From Vanilla planifolia (taxonomy: Eukaryota > Streptophyta > Magnoliopsida > Asparagales > Orchidaceae), in NCBI GenBank assembly GCA_023846275.1, contig CM043878.1:10299501-10363500 (forward strand): 64,000 nucleotides of DNA. Direction: 5' to 3'. Below the pieces are notes generated by a model, which was not told the DNA's origin, did no database searches, and was given only the letters and a program-made list of their open reading frames with translations. This document shows, piece after piece, positions 14,301 to 29,300 of the stretch; positions within the stretch are counted from its first letter, which is position 1, and each line of letters opens with the position of its first letter. The position numbers were made by a program, and so were the translations under genes.

Positions 14301-17300
14301 TTCACTTGGGCTACCACATCGCTATCTCTCGTGGGGAGAGTCGCATTAGCAAATCCTGCACTTATGGTGATTCCCATTATACATCAAAGTCTCTCACTTG
14401 TCCCAACAAAGATTTTCAGTAAAATTGAACATTATTAGCACATTCATTTAGATTGAGTCCCACCCACAAATCACAACATTATGTAGTCTAGGATACCATT
14501 GCTCAATCCAAAGATTTTTGTGGTCATGGCATTTGTAAACTGAAATAATGGCAAATCACACTTATTAGTTGATATATTCAACAATTCCTAACTCATGATT
14601 CCAATCTTTTGGTCCACACTCTCCAAGCTAAATATGGTAATAGGAATCACACGTTTGAGTTTAGGCGTGGAGACTCTGGAGTTTGGAAACTCCTCTGCTC
14701 TGCTGGTAAGGAATTGATAACAGAATCTCATATAACACTTATGTCGACAACTGGATTTGACCATGTGTTATTTGCTAATGACCCACTTTGATAAACATGA
14801 ACCCAAGCTTCAATTGGATTTCTCATTACTTCTTCACTGTAATGCTAGCTGGAATACCAATATGCTGCAGCATTTCTTCATCTGGATTTGACAATAACAT
14901 TATCGCAACCCAAAGAGGACCTCAGGTCAAGGTGACTCCTTATGTTGGACTGTTTCTGAATCTTCAAAAGCTATTGGATACATCCTTTAAGCTAACTTGC
15001 TGCAATTAGACAGCAATATGGACAAGAAGGGAAACTGGACTTGGAAAATTAAAGTAAAGCCGATGGTTAGAGCTTTTATCTGGCATGTTTGCCACAATAC
15101 AATTCTACAATTGGAGTGGCTGAATGTCCATGGGCTTGCCTCCAATTATAAGTGTCCACGTGGCTGTCAAACCACTGAATCTCAACGAATTCTCTATTCC
15201 TTCACGTTCGCATTCTCTGTTTGGGCAAACTTGCTTCATAACATCGGAAAATGCACCACCATCCACTCATTGCATTCTCTTTGCTAGATGGAAGTCAATT
15301 ATAGGAAGGAGAAATCCACTCAGCTTGTAGCCTATGTTATGTACTATCCCTGGAAAAACAGAAATAACAACATTTACTCCCAGCTCACTCTAAATATTCC
15401 TGCATTGTTGTGCCTCGTATACAACAACAACATCTCTTATTCCTCGTCTCTTTTGCACTATTGGAACTGTCTGGACTAATCTTTGAGCTCATCTTTACCC
15501 ACTCACTCTTGGTAATTCCTTCCTAGGATTAGATGAAAGTAAACAGTGATGCTGCTATCTTCTCTAATGATTCTACAGGCATTGCTATCGTCATGTGCGA
15601 ATTGAGATTATTTTGATGCTCATCTTCTGCTATGGAGGAATAAGCTCTTGCCCATGCTTTTTCATTAGGTGTCTCCTATTCATCTCTATTTGCTGGAATT
15701 TGCCTTGAGACTGATTCCCAGGATACCCTGTTCAACCTGTTACACTTAATGGAAAATTCTAATAATTCTTCCCTTTTGCTAACGGCTACAATCATTCAAA
15801 ATTTACAAAATCATGAGATTACTCATGTACTGCACAAGGGAAACTATGCCGCTGTTTGCTTTGCCAACAAAACTCTAGTTTCTTATTTTAAATAAGTTTG
15901 AGGAAAGCCCCTATCACATGAGTCTTTTCTTTACTTCAGTCTGACATCTTGTATAGACCACTTTAAACTTTTAATTCAGCCACTAATTTCAAAAAAAGGC
16001 AAACAATAAAGGCTATAATTATGATACACTATTAATTTTGACAAATTTTTAGCCAACCATCATTGGAGGTAGTTGACTATGGGTGGCATATAGTAGTAGT
16101 TGGCAATAGTAACATATGATGAATGGTGTTAGATGGAGGTGGAAAATGTGAGAAAATCTTATAACAGAGTGTATTTGATTTTTCTCAGTCAATAAATCAC
16201 AAAAAAACAAGCATTGAGTTGAGGAGAGCATAAGTTAGGGAGAAAGAAAACAGATAGAGAGAAAGAAAAATAAAGAGAGAAAACTAACGAGTTCTAATCC
16301 ATTTCTCCGGTTTAATACCTTTGCTTGGTGATAATATTCTTCATTTGCTCAAAAAAATCTTTCTTGAAGTTCCTCTATTAGGAGTCCTTGAGCTTGTTGC
16401 AACTTAATAGTAAAATTTGAATCTTCTGATCTTATAATGTTTCACCTAACAAGAGATTATATATTAAATTACATATGGACTTCTATTGTCCATTCTATTC
16501 TTCCTATTTTCAAATTTGGATATTGATATTATTACTATTGTGTTGTTCTTAATCAAAGAAATAAAAAAATATCACATTACATAATCCCATACCCCAACAC
16601 TTTGAGCTCATAGCAAGCAGAACATACATTCAATCAAAAAATAAGTAAAGAGTATATAAAGATCTAAAAAAGGAACATGATTTTAAGTAATTCAGATGTT
16701 CAAAATTGCCTAAGAACATATTAACATATTTGGAATTCTCATGAAATAAAATAAGTAAAGAAGGGATTTGATATGAAACCAAATATTAAAGTTTAGCAAA
16801 AAGAAAACATAAACAACGATCTTTTCTCTATTGCAATACTCATCCAATGCACTACAAACGAATTTTAATTGTGCTACTGTCAGGCTTAGGTCCCTTATCC
16901 TCCATATAACGCTCTGTCTCTCAACAAGTCTATGATCAAAAACATGTTTTAAAGAGAAGTTAATTGACTCTTTTTATGAAAATGAATCAAGCAGGTATAC
17001 TCTGTGAAACAACATAAATATGCTGCAATTAAGAATGCGAGAATTCCCTCAAAGAGACACCAGTAGAATCATAAATCATAAAAGATTCAATAGATGCAAA
17101 ATGAAACTTAAATTATAGAAATATCACAAATACCCTTCTTTTCCTGGCTAGTGACAGGGATGATTCCAGCTGTCTTTCAAGGTGCTGTAATTCTTTCAAA
17201 CTAAGAGCATCCAGATCTTCCCCAAGCAGATGTCTATGTTAGAAATTACAAATTGTTTTGATCAGTCAATCATAGATGTCATTATGAGCTCCATATGCAT

Positions 17301-20300
17301 AAATTCATGACAATTTTGACTTGTAGGTGATTTTACAAGTATATTTCACTATTTGAGTTACCAATTTTATTGCAAAAACTCTCATAATCCTTGAATGAAC
17401 AATCAAGTAAAGAAGAGGAACCTTTGGGATCGCTGCAGAGATTCATATTTTGCCTTTAACCTGGACGATTCCTGATACCAATTCTGCAATGTAAGAGAAA
17501 CAAAAGGAGTTTGTCAACACTTATTTTCCTGAATATACAAGCATATTGTTCTTGACTGAACTTATGAGCATCAAAATGTGATAAACGTTCTAAATAAGAA
17601 AAAATTAACTATTTGTAGTTTCATATGGGGAAAAATTTTCAAATAATTTGTAGCAAGTTCACAAAATTGATCAATAGCCTTTGTATCTTATGTGTGTTAA
17701 TATGTTTTAAACATTTATTAAATATAATTCCTTTTTGCCTCTAAAAATGTCATGCTATTCAACACCAACAGTGATTGAAATATCCATCAGCAATCTAGTT
17801 GCTAAACAGATCAATTAGTGCACTCCAAGAATACCTTACATCAGCCCTCACAAATGCTTTCAAAGGATTACCAACAAATAGAAATTCAGATAAGTTCTTA
17901 GTTGAGCTGATGGACTTGAGCTAAAGCCCATCTTTTAGATCCGATATATTGATCAGTACATAACCTGATCTAGATGGCCCGTGGTTAATGGTCTATTGGC
18001 TGGTAATTGATTAGATTATCAAATGGAACAGAATAAGCATCTGGCATACAAGTGAAACAAAAATTTTTTAACAGAGCTCGATGCTGTTTTTCCAAAATAA
18101 ATTGAAAAAATATACCAATTTTAAACTGATGATAAATATTTCATTACCATGTACATAACACTACTAGGATTATCAAATGGAACAGAATAAGCACCACGCA
18201 TACTAGTGAAACACAAATTTTTGAAGAGTGCAAATAAAATAAATTGAAAAAGAAATACAACACAAAAATGATGATTAATATTTCTTTACCACAAAGTTTT
18301 CATGAAGTATTATGTTCAAGCTGTTTAATCAGATAGCAAGCTCGTCTACGTCATAAGGATTTGCATAGCCACTTGACAGATCTAAAGCTTTAAAACCATT
18401 CACTGCAAATTCCAGGACTCATTGAAACCACAGAACTTACCTTCAATAATTTTTGTTAACATTGGCCTACTTTAGTATCTACAAAAAAAAACTATAGAAA
18501 TCTATTTTTCTGCAAATAAGTAGCTTTGTTAAAGCCAAGAATGTAAGGAATGAGAACACCTGATGCAGGTTCATAAAATTACACATTGGTTAATAACAAA
18601 TTGAAGCAGTTTTTAAATTACAAAGGTTCTCCACCTTAGCAGACCGATCTTATAGCTGAGCTCTCATGAACCTAAGGCATATCATTAATACTCTCATTGA
18701 GATGATCAACACAACAAAAGGCATGACTTGGAAAAGGGCCACCACTCGGCTAAGTGATGCCATTCAAATTGGGGTAACGAAAAGTGTGATTTGGAAAAGG
18801 GATACCAATACAGCAAGTGAAGCCATTTATAGTGGGCCATCGTGGGCATTGGTTTAGGGTGGACAAATGATACGAGTCTTCATAATCCCACATAAGTAAA
18901 TAACCCATAGGTAAAATGATTCATAAGTTAGAGAGCTCCTCACTCCTAAAAAATTGGTCTTTTGGGCTCCACATGGGCCAAAGGCCTATCATCACCGCCA
19001 AACAAACCACTCATAATCCAAAAGAGAGAGAGAACAAATGGTTCCAACTCTAATTATCTTGCTTCCTGGTTAGCCACCCATAATTTCAACTAATTTTCAT
19101 ATTATTCATTGCCTCTACTACTTGTTTTATAAAATGATCTAACTCCATGGGAATTACTGAAGCATGCAAAACTAGGGCCGATTCAAGCCTTTGGAGATTC
19201 AATAATTTTATAATATCAAGCAATGAACTTGAGATGAGACACATTTAATTACCAAACAATTGGTTTAAGTGTTTTAGCTTTGATAATTATAATAGCATGC
19301 AAAACTACTATATGCATAAAAAAACAAATTTTAAAATAAAATTGAAGCTAAAGTGATGCAATGGATTTGAGACAAGACACATTTGATGATAGAAGCCAAA
19401 TATAACTTGCAAAAATAGTAATGGATGCTTGCAAAATTGACAAACAAAAAAATGCATCCATGCAAACAATGATTACAGTCATACATGCAGTTAGCAAAAT
19501 TGTCTCATGGTAAACTTATTGGTAAGAACACATTGAACGGATGAGATGTAATGAAAAAATGAAATTATCTTGAAAACTGCATCAATCATAATTTAGAAAA
19601 AGACCATCCTCTCTTCATCATATTATGTCCAATGAATATGATGATAACAATCAAAGAGAGCATCCAAGTCATTATCAGGTAACACTCTTAGGGGCGTGTC
19701 TAACAGATATTCATAAAATTTGCAAACATCCTCCACTTCTTTTGTTGTTCTTAACTAATACCATAATGGAAAACCATTCCAAGTAATGCACTTCACTAAC
19801 AAAACCAACTTTGAACAACTTGTCTACTTCTAAATTTATAACTTCTTGTTATTCCTAGTAGAAATTGCATATCTTTTACATGCAAATCTCATATGGAATG
19901 TTCAAGCACTATTAAGAACTAATCAATATCCAATATACCAATGAAGTATCACGCAAACAGAGTCATATGCTTTTTAAGGAAAGCAATCATATGTACTCTC
20001 TAAGGTTCATTAAGATTATTATCTAGATCATGGTGTGCCTACTGCTCTCATTGATGATAGGTACAATGATCATAAGCTCCTTAAAGTTCACCATTTCTTT
20101 ACCTTCATCCTCTTCTTGACAATTGGGGTAGCACATAACATATGATAAAAGACAATCATATTACTTAAGTAAAAAAACAATAATCATAATGCTTAAGTCA
20201 AAAAATATTTATAGATCATTCATCCAATTTATTATTAATAAAAATCAATAACTCCTTATTCATTTATAGTCTTTCATGAAGTAGAGAAACTAAAATATCG

Positions 20301-23300
20301 AAGACAATTTCATAAATATATGGCAAACAATTTAAAACATGTTTAATAGTACTTATACTTCTACATAATTTAAAAGTTCTCATATAAAAAATTTCTAAAT
20401 GACAAAAGGCAATAACTTTCTATATAAACATACATTAACAATTAGTCATTCCTAACAAATTTCTAAGAGACCCATTTATTTTATTAATTCAATACATTTA
20501 AAACTATTAGAGTTAATTTGATGTTTAATTAAATTAAACAAGCAATAAAAATCATTTTTAGATACATATACAAAAGAAATAATAGTATGTATAGACATGG
20601 CCAAAATATTTATAGGTTTCTTAAAACAAAGTCATAAATCACTTCAATTTTTTTTAAACCAATTTCCTCATCTTCTATCTTCTTTTTTCTTATCAATAAA
20701 TAGAATAACTTTTTTTTTCTTTAACTTAAGAATAGTCCTATGAAAATCATCTTTCTAATCATCCTTAATATTAGAACCTTCACAAGTCAAACATATTATA
20801 CACAAATGAATTTTCTTTATTATAGATAGATCATATATGAAAAATGAGTGTGGCTTTCTAAAATCTTATGGTACTGAAAAACTTTTAATTTTTTCACAAT
20901 CAAGTTTGTAAATATTATTTTAATAATCATTATCATGTTTTTTTGGACAATTTTGTCTCAATAAGTTTTCCATTTACAACCAAACAGAAATCCTCTTATC
21001 AAATCTTTTTACTTTTTCTAAAATAGTTAACTAAAATTTCTTAGAATGACTTACTAATTTTAAATTTAAAAAATTTATTCTCTAATAATCACCTATATCA
21101 TAATAAAAAAAAATACTCTATTTGCTTTAATCAGTTAATAAATTTATAAAATTTATACAAATCATCAAAAACCAGTATGTTAACCTTGACTTTTTTATAT
21201 AAATCATAACAGGCGTTTTACGATTTCTAGAAATTGGTGGTGTAGTGTACTAATATAATCTATGTACCTTCTAATCTTAGCCAATATAATTTCTATTCTA
21301 CCTTGGTATTAGTAATAATTCTTTTCCTTAATGTCATGGTCATCAAGATGGATACTTAGAACATTAAAATTATAATTGCATAGATTACTTAACTAAAATA
21401 ATAAAACATATAAAATGATAAAAACATAATTAAATTAATTAAAAAATACTATAAAAAAATACATAAAATTGTGAAATTTTTCCTAAATATATGATAGACT
21501 AAAAACAATAATAACACACTAACATAATTACCAAAGAATTCACCCAAGAAATTTAAATCAAACACAAAAATTAATGATACTTTAGATACATTAGAAACAG
21601 CAAGATGAAACTCTCTCTTAGTTGTCACTCATGGGTTTTAAGATAGGTTGACTCAATATTTATAACTAAATTTCTAAACAAAATAAAATCCACTGAATAC
21701 AATAATCACAATTTATGGATTTACAACCAAATATATTAATATTCAAATCAAGATAACTCTATTAAATAAAAAAAATTATAATTTAAGAAATATAAGATTA
21801 CATCTATTACGAACTCACTGATTATCAAAACTTTATTATCTCTCACCCAATATTTGAAGAGAATCTTTTATCTGAACTCATTAAATCATCATGATAGTTA
21901 GCCTGATACTATTTAGGAGACATCAAAAACACAAGCTTTGTTCTCAATCTTTCTCCATGCTTGAAAGTTATTGAATCCATAAGCTTGCAGCTTCTTAATT
22001 AATGTTGAGGGAAATGATCATGATTGAACATAAACACTAACATAACCTCACTTGTCGAACTCAACTCGATGTTTATTGAGGTTGTCATGCACCTTATATG
22101 CCTCACTGACCTCTTGACGTGTACATAGAATTTGTAATAGAAATGCTTTTAGTAATACATCATATTCATGAAGGGGTGTCTGGAGCAAATTTATATGTTT
22201 CTTAAGGTTAACTCTTATTTCAAATAGGTTGCTCTCTTTTGTTTTGTTTATAAGACAAATATGTGCAAATTTAGCTCTAGATAACACTAAATTCAAGTTT
22301 AAGATATGTTCTCCCACAAGATAACATAGAAAGTTTATTAAACTTTCTTTAAAAACCTAAGTTTGTTCATTTATTTGAGCATGATACACACTGAAAAGGA
22401 TAGAGTTATATATAGCAATTTCCATAACTATTTAATAAATATATTGTAAATCTTATGTCTAGATTTTTAAGAACAATGAGACAATGTTGTTGGAAAAATA
22501 TAGGGATCAAACTCATATATCATATTTAGAGGAAAGAGAAAATTATATTGCCTTAATTTAAAGGAAAATATATAATAAAACAAAAAAAGAAATAAAAAAG
22601 AAAATAGTATATAATTATGACAAAAAAAAAATATATTGTAAAGATATTCTTATGAATATTTTATTAACTAATACTCTTAATAATAAGCTTCTTGGCTAAC
22701 CTCACTCTAAGTTCGTCTCTAGACTACAAGTCTTCCCATAGTATAGACTTCGCAATGTTGCAGCTACATCCATGAATCTCCACAAAAATAAAAAGGTCAA
22801 ATTGGAATGGTTCACATTGTTACTTAATGATCCATTCTCACCTTGCTTGATCTTAAAGAGGTCATGCTCCATTCAACACAACATCTTGGGAGCAATAACA
22901 CTTAAGATGAATTACTTTATTTTGGCAATTGACAAAATCGAACCTATGCAAGCCATAGGAACTAATCAAAGGTTGAGTTTTGTTAGATCGAGAAAAAAAA
23001 ACTGCACTTTATTGTGATAAACATTTTTGACATGCTGAAATTGGCGATCCATAAATGAGGTGAAGTGGCCCATAAATAAGAGGAACTCATCATCTAAATG
23101 ATTGTCAAAAGCAAGGAAAAAAGTTATCTTCAATTGCATACTCTTTTTTATAGAATAGTGCCCCCAAAACATTATAAAGATCGTTGGAGTGCCGGGGCTA
23201 TTGGTCCCCCCTAGGCATAATAATAGAGAAAGAAATTATCTTCACATTCAATATATTTTGTCACAAAACTAGAATCGAAGTGAAAAACTCCTACATTTCT

Positions 23301-26300
23301 TCTTTGGGAATCTGCAACAACCTGAGTGGCAGCTTAATGGAAGGTGAACCTTGTCGTGATTTGGGGAGACGGTTGTCAAAAAGGAGTCATCATGTGTTCC
23401 AAAGTCTGAAAAGAACAGGTGGCAATAACCTTGCCAACAATTGCATGCATTCAAGCTTTGAGGCTCATGTGATTGGAGGGAACCAGGTGTATTAGTTGAT
23501 TCCAAAGGTGGGAATATTGAATTTGCAATATGGTTGTGATCTATTGGCCGTCGAAGCTCTTGTAAGTTGTAAATAGCTTCAAAAAATTGTTTCATTTTCT
23601 TGAAGATCTCCAAGAACTAGTCCGTAATTAAATAAGCCTATCAAAGGGCAAAGTTTTACCTACACTCAAAGGAGTTAAGTATTCTGAACCATCTACAAAT
23701 GAAACATTTCACCTCTTGAAAATAAAACCTTATACTAGATAACAAAGTTAGCCACAATTGCAAGGCATAAGTAGCATGGTAGGAGGCATGGTGATGTTAT
23801 AAGCATGATTCCACAATAAGCATGATTCCACAAAGAGCATCCGTATTGGCCCCTCACCTATCAGATTGGAGACCACAACGTGTTTGCATTACTTGTTTGC
23901 ATATAGATATCAGTGGACCAAATCACCATTTATGGCAGTAAGCCGTGTACTTGGCTCTACGGACATTTATGGCCTTGGACTGAACACCTCGGTGTTATGC
24001 CTCCTTTGTTGAATGCACCCATATTATGGTCGAGATGAGTAAAGTTGTTTTCCCCATTTGTGACACATGGATTATTAAGACGACATTATTTTTGGTATCA
24101 ACAATTTCCGTTCGAAAACTCCAAGTTTTTTTAGCGAAGACAACAAATTTAGCTTAGAAACAGTAGCCGGACACCAAGTAAAAATTTCAACCACCCATTG
24201 ATCCTTCTTGCATCCATAATGCGCCATTAGCAACTAAACTGAACTACATGGAGATAAAAGAAGAACCAAACTCCAGGAGATGTTTGATCTTACGAATTTC
24301 AAACACTTACAAACAACAAACGTCATGAGCTCCGCGGGTTAGAATTCAAATCCTTTCCCCATTGGACAAGAAAAGAAATCGTTCCCATTGCTTCCGCCAC
24401 AACTGGCGAAGGCAAAGATGCACGAAGCAGCAGCACGAAGCACATCTTGAAAATGCCCGTACGAAATGCTAACGGATTAGGCGACTGGAAAACCCTATTT
24501 TAATCCAACTGTCTTTAATGGGCCGCTAATGGGCTAACCATTAGGCCCACCATTTCCGGGCTTCGACAGAAAAATTTAACAAAATATTTTATCCAAATGC
24601 AAGATTGCTTTTAAATATTTTAATATTTTTAGCTAATTTTAAATAAAAATTTTTAAAACATAATTTTTCAAAAAAATTTAAATTATAATAATGAGCACTA
24701 AATCAATACAACTTTGAGAAGATAGGTTTATTTATTTTAGGACTGTGATACAATTAAATAAGTACAAAAAGTTATAATCTTTTTAAAGAAAGTGTTTTAA
24801 ATGAAAACAAATACCCATTCAATCACTATGATGCGATCTCCACCGAATACAAATATTATGTTATTCTACACTTTAGAAATTTCAACCTTTTATAGAGAAA
24901 ATTATTACTAATTAAATAAAATATTATTACAACATATTTTCAAGTTAAATAGAAATTATAGGTCTTTCTAGATGTTATGTGGGGTCTTAAAATAAGACTT
25001 TTTTATTTTGAGAATAGACAATTAAACAAGTCATAATAATATTAGTATCTCTATAATAAAGATGTTTGTATAAATTTGTTAAATCACACTTTTAAGGTAT
25101 GCAATTGTTATTTTCTTTAATGACTTTTGGTTTATAATATATTTCTTCAAAAGGGATGCAATATCTATGAATTATAATATATTTTTTATTATGTGATTAA
25201 TAAATGATGTTATATATTATATTACTTTTCAAGCATCCTTTGTATCATATAGATGATATAGTCTTATTAAGCATAATATAATAATAACTAATAAAATAAA
25301 TGTCATATTAAGGTTACATTAATCCTATAATTCAATGAGTGTGTCATTAATTTAAGATTGTTGAATCAAAATTATGATAATTGATAATAATTAAGGATAC
25401 AAATATGTCCTAAATATAAGAATCTATCTTTGTTTTCTATCTTCTTGTGTCAAGAGGGATGTGGATCTATCAAAAATATAATATTTGATCTTCAATCAAT
25501 TTTTCTCTTCTACCAAAGATAATCTCATGAATTTTTTATTTTGTCATTCATAAGTGCATATTAATGCAAGCTTCAGAAGATAAATCTCTTTTGTTAAAAA
25601 AAATATCAAAATCATGGAGGGTTTATTTCCTTTATTAATATCAACATTTAATATTCATGAGATAATTTACCCTACTTTACATAAACGACTAATTATCATT
25701 CCTCTAACAAAAAAAATCATATAAAAAAGGGCAAATCAATTAAAATCCTAGCCAATATATTTACATTCTTTTATTCTTTGTCAAATCTAATAATCAATGA
25801 AAATGCCTATTTTGTACTAGAATAATTAATAAGAAGAATGTTAAGTGTGTTTGTAAATGAAGAGGTCAATATCCAATCAAGTGTGTCTTTTAACTTATAT
25901 GCCAATAACATATTGGAACCTCCTTCAATTATTGTTAATTTATTTATTTTTTTTATTTGTAGCTAAGGTCTTCCTAAGTGAATATGTAAGATAGTTATGA
26001 TTGTGACATCAAACCAAACTTTATCTCAATATAATGTTAATTTGATAAAAACTCGACGATATTATGTAATATTCTTGAAAGTCTTATCCATCTGTGTCAC
26101 AAAAAATAGTTAGATTGAGATAGTAGATACAAGTTCATCTGTCTACTCTTACCTACGAAATAACTTATATGTAATTCAATCTTATCAATTATTAATTTAC
26201 AAGCTTTATCTTCATTCTCAAAGTACATATAAAATATTGATATTCTCTTATAGTCATTTAATTCATCTAAAGTGACTAATAAGACTTTAAAATGTATGAA

Positions 26301-29300
26301 TTCTTTGACTCCAAAACTACTATCATTATTATTATTTTTTTATATCCTTATTATTCATGGATAAGGATGATAAAGTGCGCATGATTTTTGCACATATAGC
26401 ATTATGTGCCTTAACAAAAAGGGATAACATCGGTAATACCAAAATTGATCTTCTATTTATCCTAATTAATGATGATATTTTTTTAATTGCTCATACCAAC
26501 TTGTGATGCTGGTTTAGTAGTAATTTGTTAAGAGATAGAATATGTATCTCCCCACTTTAAACAATTCCATATACTTAGCTACATTTAAATAAGTCTCATT
26601 ATCTAACAAAATGATCAATGTTATAGATATCATACCTTAATAGGTTATAACAAAATTTTACTTCACATTATAGTCTTGAATTTGCAGCTTATTTGATTCA
26701 TGTAATCATACATACTAAAAAACTTTTGTTAGTGATATATATATCTAAAAACTTCTCTTAATAAATAACTAATAAGTATTTTTATTCCTTGCACAACTAC
26801 ATCTCTTTCATTGTGTCATAATCAAACCTTGCTTATTTATACTTAAATCTTCTTTATTATTTGTTTACTTAGCTAAATAACTTTATCCTAGTAATTTTAA
26901 CCATTTGAAATCCAAACATTTGGTATTTGTAAAAATAAAAGATAGTTTTGATGAAAGAGTCCATAAAACTTTTAGCATCATCTTAAATATGAAATGCTAA
27001 GGTTACGACTTTCACATGTTTGGGCATAAGTTCATCTTCTTCTTGATCTTAATTTCAATATCACCAATATTCACAATATTGGTTTTGCTTAGGTGTGATG
27101 TTCTCATCCTTTTATCATGAACTTATGATTTATTGTTCATAATCTATACGTTATTTAATACTATTTAATAGAAGTTTTTAGATTTTAAATGCACAAAATA
27201 TTTTTTATATATAATCTATTTTTTAATACAAGTATAATTCAATTACAATATTAAAAACTTTTTATATCTCACACAATTATCTTTTTTTAATCCATATAAA
27301 TATTTGTTATTTAACTCTCTATAATTCATAAATATTTTGATAATATCATTATTTTCTTTACAAATAATACATGTATATCTCATGAGAATATAAATAAACA
27401 AAATAAATTTTTTCCTCAAAGGTCTAAAGTTTTCTGACTTATTATTAGTTTAGTAGTCATACTCATAGATTAACCAAATAAAAAGCATAGAAATCAAATA
27501 AAATAATAATAAGTTAGCCCTATACAGCTAATATATCTAATATCATATTATTATATGTTAGTACCTCTTATTGTGTAATTGTAGATATATAAAATTAAGT
27601 CATTTGAGTTATAGCATTCATATTATCCTGTATCCTTGAACTTTATTATTCATCTAGTCACTTATAGCAGTTACAATACACTACTCTTTGAAAGTTTTAC
27701 AAAGTTCTTGCTAAGAGATTCTGTTATTAATTATTCTCTCAAATTTTAGCATTTTTGGGTTAGCCCATCAAGCTCTTGTTACATCATTAAGAACCAGCAT
27801 AGCTAATGATACCCTCTAATAATATGACATATCATACCCAAGAATATATCTAGAATTACCAACCAATCATTTTCTTGTGTAAGATTTATAGAAAAAAAAA
27901 ATATAGAGAAAGTATTTATGAAATTATTTTCCTTAATTTCATGACTAATATTTCCTAGGAATAGAAGTCTAGGCTACTTCCCTTTTGGCTAGAATGATCT
28001 TTGTCGGCTCATCAAGTAACTAACCCCTTTTTATTTTAGGATGTTCCACTCACCACAGTCCATTGTTTATGCTAGTTTTTTTTGTTGATTTTTCCAATCT
28101 CTTGGATCCATTCTCAAAGTTAGAATAATAAAAAATTTAGCTCCCTCATCTTTCTCCTTCTTTTCCTATAATCATACATAAAATGCATCACAATTTTATT
28201 ATAATTCAATTTATGAACACTGCTAAACTTAATACAATATTTGATAACTTCATTTTTTTCTAATTTATATTTTACTTGTGAGCCTTTTTTTCTTTCATCT
28301 CATTTTTCTCTCATTCTACACCCACCATTTTCTCTCCGCTCATGGCATTGTTCATGACTTAATTCTGAGTAGACTCATTGATGAGATTCCACCTCTAATA
28401 TACTTTGTTGTCTCCACCCTTTCTTACTCTCTCTCTCTCTCCCTCCCTCCCTCCCTCTCTCCCTTCCTCTAATTTTCCATCTTGCAAATAATGCAAGAAG
28501 CAAAGTAAGGTTTGAAACTAACCTAAAATGTTCACTCGATCACATCTTAGTCTGACATCTCCGCCTCCTCCACTTGCTCTAGAATAAATACCAAGTAAGA
28601 GGCAATGGTGATCAATGGTGAGTGAGATTAAGGATCCACCATGAGCATAGGAAAAGAGATTTGAAAAAAATTCAAGTATTAGGGAATCAATAAAAAATGA
28701 GATTTGAGTTATATATAATATTATTTTACTTAAATATTTTATTTTTATTTAATCATTCAAATTTTAATAAATTATAATGATTAAAAATGAACATCAATCA
28801 AGACAAATAAGCACTGTTAAACTCATATTAATGAGTTTTATCAAATAGTATATTTGTTTTCACACTTTTTAAGATTTTTTAGTTAACTCTAATATGTTTT
28901 ACGATATGTCAAATATATATATATATATATATATATTATAATTTGAAATAGTAATACATTTTTATTATACTACGAAATTGAATATGTTGTAATAAGAATC
29001 TTTTTAGCATTTGGTATTGCACATTTTAAAAAATTCAACTCCTCTATGAATCAAATTTTTCTTGTCCTCCATGGACTTCCCATTCCAATGTCGTGACATT
29101 CCTCATCTGTGGGGCATCCTCCTCTAGTTGAGCTTGTATGCCACAAAATGCATTTACTATGTTATCTTTGTCAACTCATAGTTTTCATGTTCCTCGGTTA
29201 GATCCTTTACCATTCTCGTTGCAAGCAATGTTAAAGTGAATGCAATGCTATGTAGTGAGTAAGCAGTAGTATAAAATAAAGTGTTACACCTTGGATAATC

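Larger units (their letters stand above)
9908..17133 (-). other. AGL6-like intron 4 (7.2 kb)
   Basis: Most of this intron is transposon: a decayed copia element (about 10790-13140) followed directly by a LINE fragment (about 13150-15900), both antisense to the MADS gene. From 15901 to 17133 I see AT-rich sequence with no identifiable feature. Confidence 0.8.

Noticed and set aside
16595-16625. TGTTGGGGTATGG on the minus strand as a copia LTR start
   Set aside because: No purine tract before it, no matching second LTR and no target duplication.
16861-16930. Minus-strand segment reading [20 protein letters not shown] as a possible MADS exon after exon 4
   Set aside because: It resembles ERQL-type sequence only loosely, and in phase it would hit a stop. 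True exons 5 and 6, with correct length, phase and sequence, were found at 9866 and 2174.
24335-24362. GGGTTAGAATTCAAATCC as a tRNA or SINE B box
   Set aside because: There is no A box or cloverleaf upstream on either strand, and key B-box bases do not fit.
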